Made by a program: the position numbers and the translations under genes | Part shown: one piece after another, positions 62,601 through 64,000 of the stretch | How the letters are laid out: every line of letters starts with the position of its first letter | How positions within the stretch are numbered: the first letter of the stretch is position 1 | From: Myxococcales bacterium | GTDB taxonomy: Bacteria; Myxococcota_A; Polyangia; Polyangiales; Ga0077539 | Reading direction: 5' to 3' | NCBI GenBank assembly: GCA_016792845.1 | Contig: JAEUKH010000054.1 | Location: forward strand, 212,531 to 276,530 | Length of the DNA stretch: 64,000 nucleotides | The notes under the pieces: model-generated | Databases searched by the model: none | Seen by the model: the letters and a program-made list of their open reading frames with translations, nothing else | What the model was told of the DNA's origin: nothing

Positions 62601-63170
62601 AGCAAATTGACGAAGCGCGCATCACGTGCCCAACTGGGCGCGTCTCCATTGAAGCATGATTTCTCGAAGCCTTTTTCTGGCATTGCGCAAGAGCCATCAC
62701 GTGCCCAACTGGGCGCGTCTCCATTGAAGCGCGCCTCGAACGCCCGCGGCGCATCAAGGGCAAGACCTCCATCACGTGCCCAACTGGGCGCGTCTCCATT
62801 GAAGCGGTCAATAGGGCCAGGCTCGCGTCGATCAGAGCGGCCATCACGTGCCCAACTGGGCGCGTCTCCATTGAAGCTAATAGAGGGGCGAAGGCGACGA
62901 ACGGGAGTCAGGATCATCACGTGCCCAACTGGGCGCGTCTCCATTGAAGCATCGACGTAGACGTGCTGGCGCTGCCGATCTGCCGCGACCATCACGTGCC
63001 CAACTGGGCGCGTCTCCATTGAAGCGGGACATGCGATTACTCCGGGTCGTCGACTACGCCGCCATCACGTGCCCAACTGGGCGCGTCTCCATTGAAGCAG
63101 AAGGCGACCCGCGGGCCTTGCACACGCCCCGGTCCATCACGTGCCCAACTGGGCGCGTCTCCATTGAAGC
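59686..63170 (+). CRISPR. CRISPR array, 48 complete repeats, 47 spacers plus one before a truncated 49th repeat
   Basis: Repeats are 36 nt and spacers 35-41 nt (mean about 37). Each repeat has ATCACGTG near its left end, a GCCC-loop-GGGC hairpin at positions 9-20 and ends CATTGAAGC. Repeats 1-17 (starts 59686 to 60855) have A at position 1 and T at position 15; repeats 18-48 (starts 60929 to 63135) have C at both. Repeat 40 (62548) alone has C at position 2. After repeat 48 a 37-nt spacer (63171-63207) is followed by only CATCA (63208-63212), the first five bases of a 49th repeat, then an insertion sequence. The array probably continues beyond the window. Confidence 0.98.
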
Positions 63171-63212
63171 GGGAGGTGCCAGGACTGTATGCCGTCGACC
63201 GTCGTGCCATCA

Positions 63213-64000
63213 GAGGGTGTTTACCCATCGTATCACGCTGCGTCTACGGTTAAGCGACCAAGCATAAGGTCTACGAATCCGATCGTGATCCAGGTCTGAG
63301 AGGAGGCAGTTGTGCGGTCATACTCCTTCGAGAGTTGCCTCCAGTTGTTGAGCCATGCGATCGAGCGTTCGACCACCCATCGTTTGGGCACGACATGAAA
63401 TCATCGTTCGCCGACAGCCCGTTGCGCGATTTGAACTTGAATGCCAACTTGCTCCGCAGTTCGACTGACGATCTCTCCATTGTAGGCGCCATCAACGAGA
63501 GCTGCTTTGAGGGTCGGATATCGTTTGTGAGCCGCGGAGAGAAGTTCGGGAATCGTGTCTCGGTCTTGTACCGAGGCGGCACAGACGAAGACCGTCAACA
63601 GGAGGCCGAGGATGTCGACGGCGAGGTTTCTTTTGCGGCCTTTGACCCGCTTGTGAGCGTCAAAACCACGTTCACCACCTTGACCGGCGACCTTCACAGA
63701 TTGACTGTCGATCACCGCAAGCGTGGGTTCTTCAGCGCGGCCCGCGGCCAATCGAACCTGGCGGTGCAATTGCGCGCGAAGGCTCTCCCAAACACCGAGT
63801 CGCTGGTATCGGTAGAAGTACTTTGCCACCGACTGCCAAGGCGGAAAGTCATTGGGCAAAAGTCGCCACTGACAACCGGTATGCAACTTGTAGAGAATGC
63901 CGTCGATCACGTTTCGCCGGTCATACTTCGTCTCTGTAAACAGCGGTTGCTGGAGGGGTACGAAGGGCTCGATCAGCGACCATTCCGCGTCGCTCAGGTC
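63213..64000. mobile_element. IS5-family insertion sequence, inserted in a CRISPR repeat (right end outside window)
   Basis: The element seems to begin with GAGGGTGTTTACCC at 63213, which resembles IS5/IS1031-type terminal repeats. It is inserted after TCA within repeat 49; TNA target duplications are known for this IS5 subgroup. Only one end is visible, so the matching inverted repeat and TCA duplication cannot be checked here. Confidence 0.75.
63233..64000 (-). pseudogene. IS5-family DDE transposase with internal TGA
   Basis: The minus-strand frame is open from the window edge (DLSDAEWSLIEPFVPL, YKLHTGCQWRLLPNDFPPWQ) through the first two catalytic Asp residues (AVIDSQSVK and LVDGAYNGE) to a TGA at 63401-63403. 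In the same frame the protein then continues FHVVPKRWVVERSIAWLNNW, which holds the third catalytic residue, Glu, and ends at 63233. The TGA replaces what is probably a Gly codon (GGA). Without read-through, the transposase lacks its last catalytic residue. The N-terminus lies outside the window. Confidence 0.85.

Noticed and set aside
59686..63170. Many short open frames on both strands within the array, with recurrent peptides such as SRAQLGASPLK and METRPVGHVM
   Set aside because: They are translations of the CRISPR repeat itself and have no independent coding support.

Overview
The window is a high-GC chromosomal segment that reads like a myxobacterium (Myxococcota, probably a Polyangia-type lineage). 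The clues are a Ser/Thr kinase next to a PEGA-domain protein, many Asp/Gly/Ala-rich lipoproteins (FG-GAP, delta-60, Cys-rich repeat and EF-hand-like types), a PrkA-type AAA+ protein, and a nuo cluster split into parts. The species cannot be fixed from the sequence alone.

Layout. 1-5800: an acyl-CoA synthetase (cut by the left edge), a class II aldolase, a fused aconitase-family hydro-lyase, an unknown protein and a degenerate ATPase. 5849-12335: nuoA-B-C-D-G-H-I, with a likely own promoter and no nuoE, nuoF or nuoJ-N. 12360-20105: a beta-propeller lipoprotein and three polytopic GT-C-like membrane proteins. 20244-21031: a toxin-antitoxin pair whose toxin frame is broken by a TGA. 21037-30336 (minus strand): rimK and an enoyl-CoA hydratase, then, after a 67-nt gap, an esterase-like lipoprotein, a Cys-rich fibrinogen-like lipoprotein, a PDZ-hydrolase and a photolyase, mostly joined by 4-nt overlaps. 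30485-33358: tsaE and prkA. 33366-41855 (minus): FG-GAP lipoprotein, PEGA protein, kinase, lepB, lepA and a ribbon-helix-helix protein. 42189-45145: two DxDGxxD-repeat lipoproteins and an rRNA pseudouridine synthase with a Gly/Arg tail.

45155-48751: initiator tRNA-Met with promoter and terminator, then a small accessory island bounded by direct repeats that start inside the tRNA 3' end. It carries a Mrr-like nuclease, a frameshifted nucleotidyltransferase pair and a broken minus-strand gene. The right repeat is a 258-nt deletion derivative of the left one. 48790-50145: a delta-60-type lipoprotein.

50661-63212: a complete type I-G (formerly I-U, GSU005x/Dpsyc) CRISPR-Cas locus in the order csb1 (cas7), csb2 (cas5-cas6), cas3 with C-terminal HD, csb3-like cas8, cas4-cas1 fusion, cas2, leader, and an array of 48 complete repeats. 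The first 17 repeats carry one allele at two positions and the last 31 carry another. The array does not end naturally: after a normal 37-nt spacer, the 49th repeat is cut after five bases by an IS5-family element whose transposase has an internal TGA and which runs off the right edge.

The most notable observations are the IS insertion into the CRISPR repeat, the two-block repeat history, the tRNA-fMet-associated island whose two ends fuse in frame, and an esterase whose fold segments appear in permuted order.
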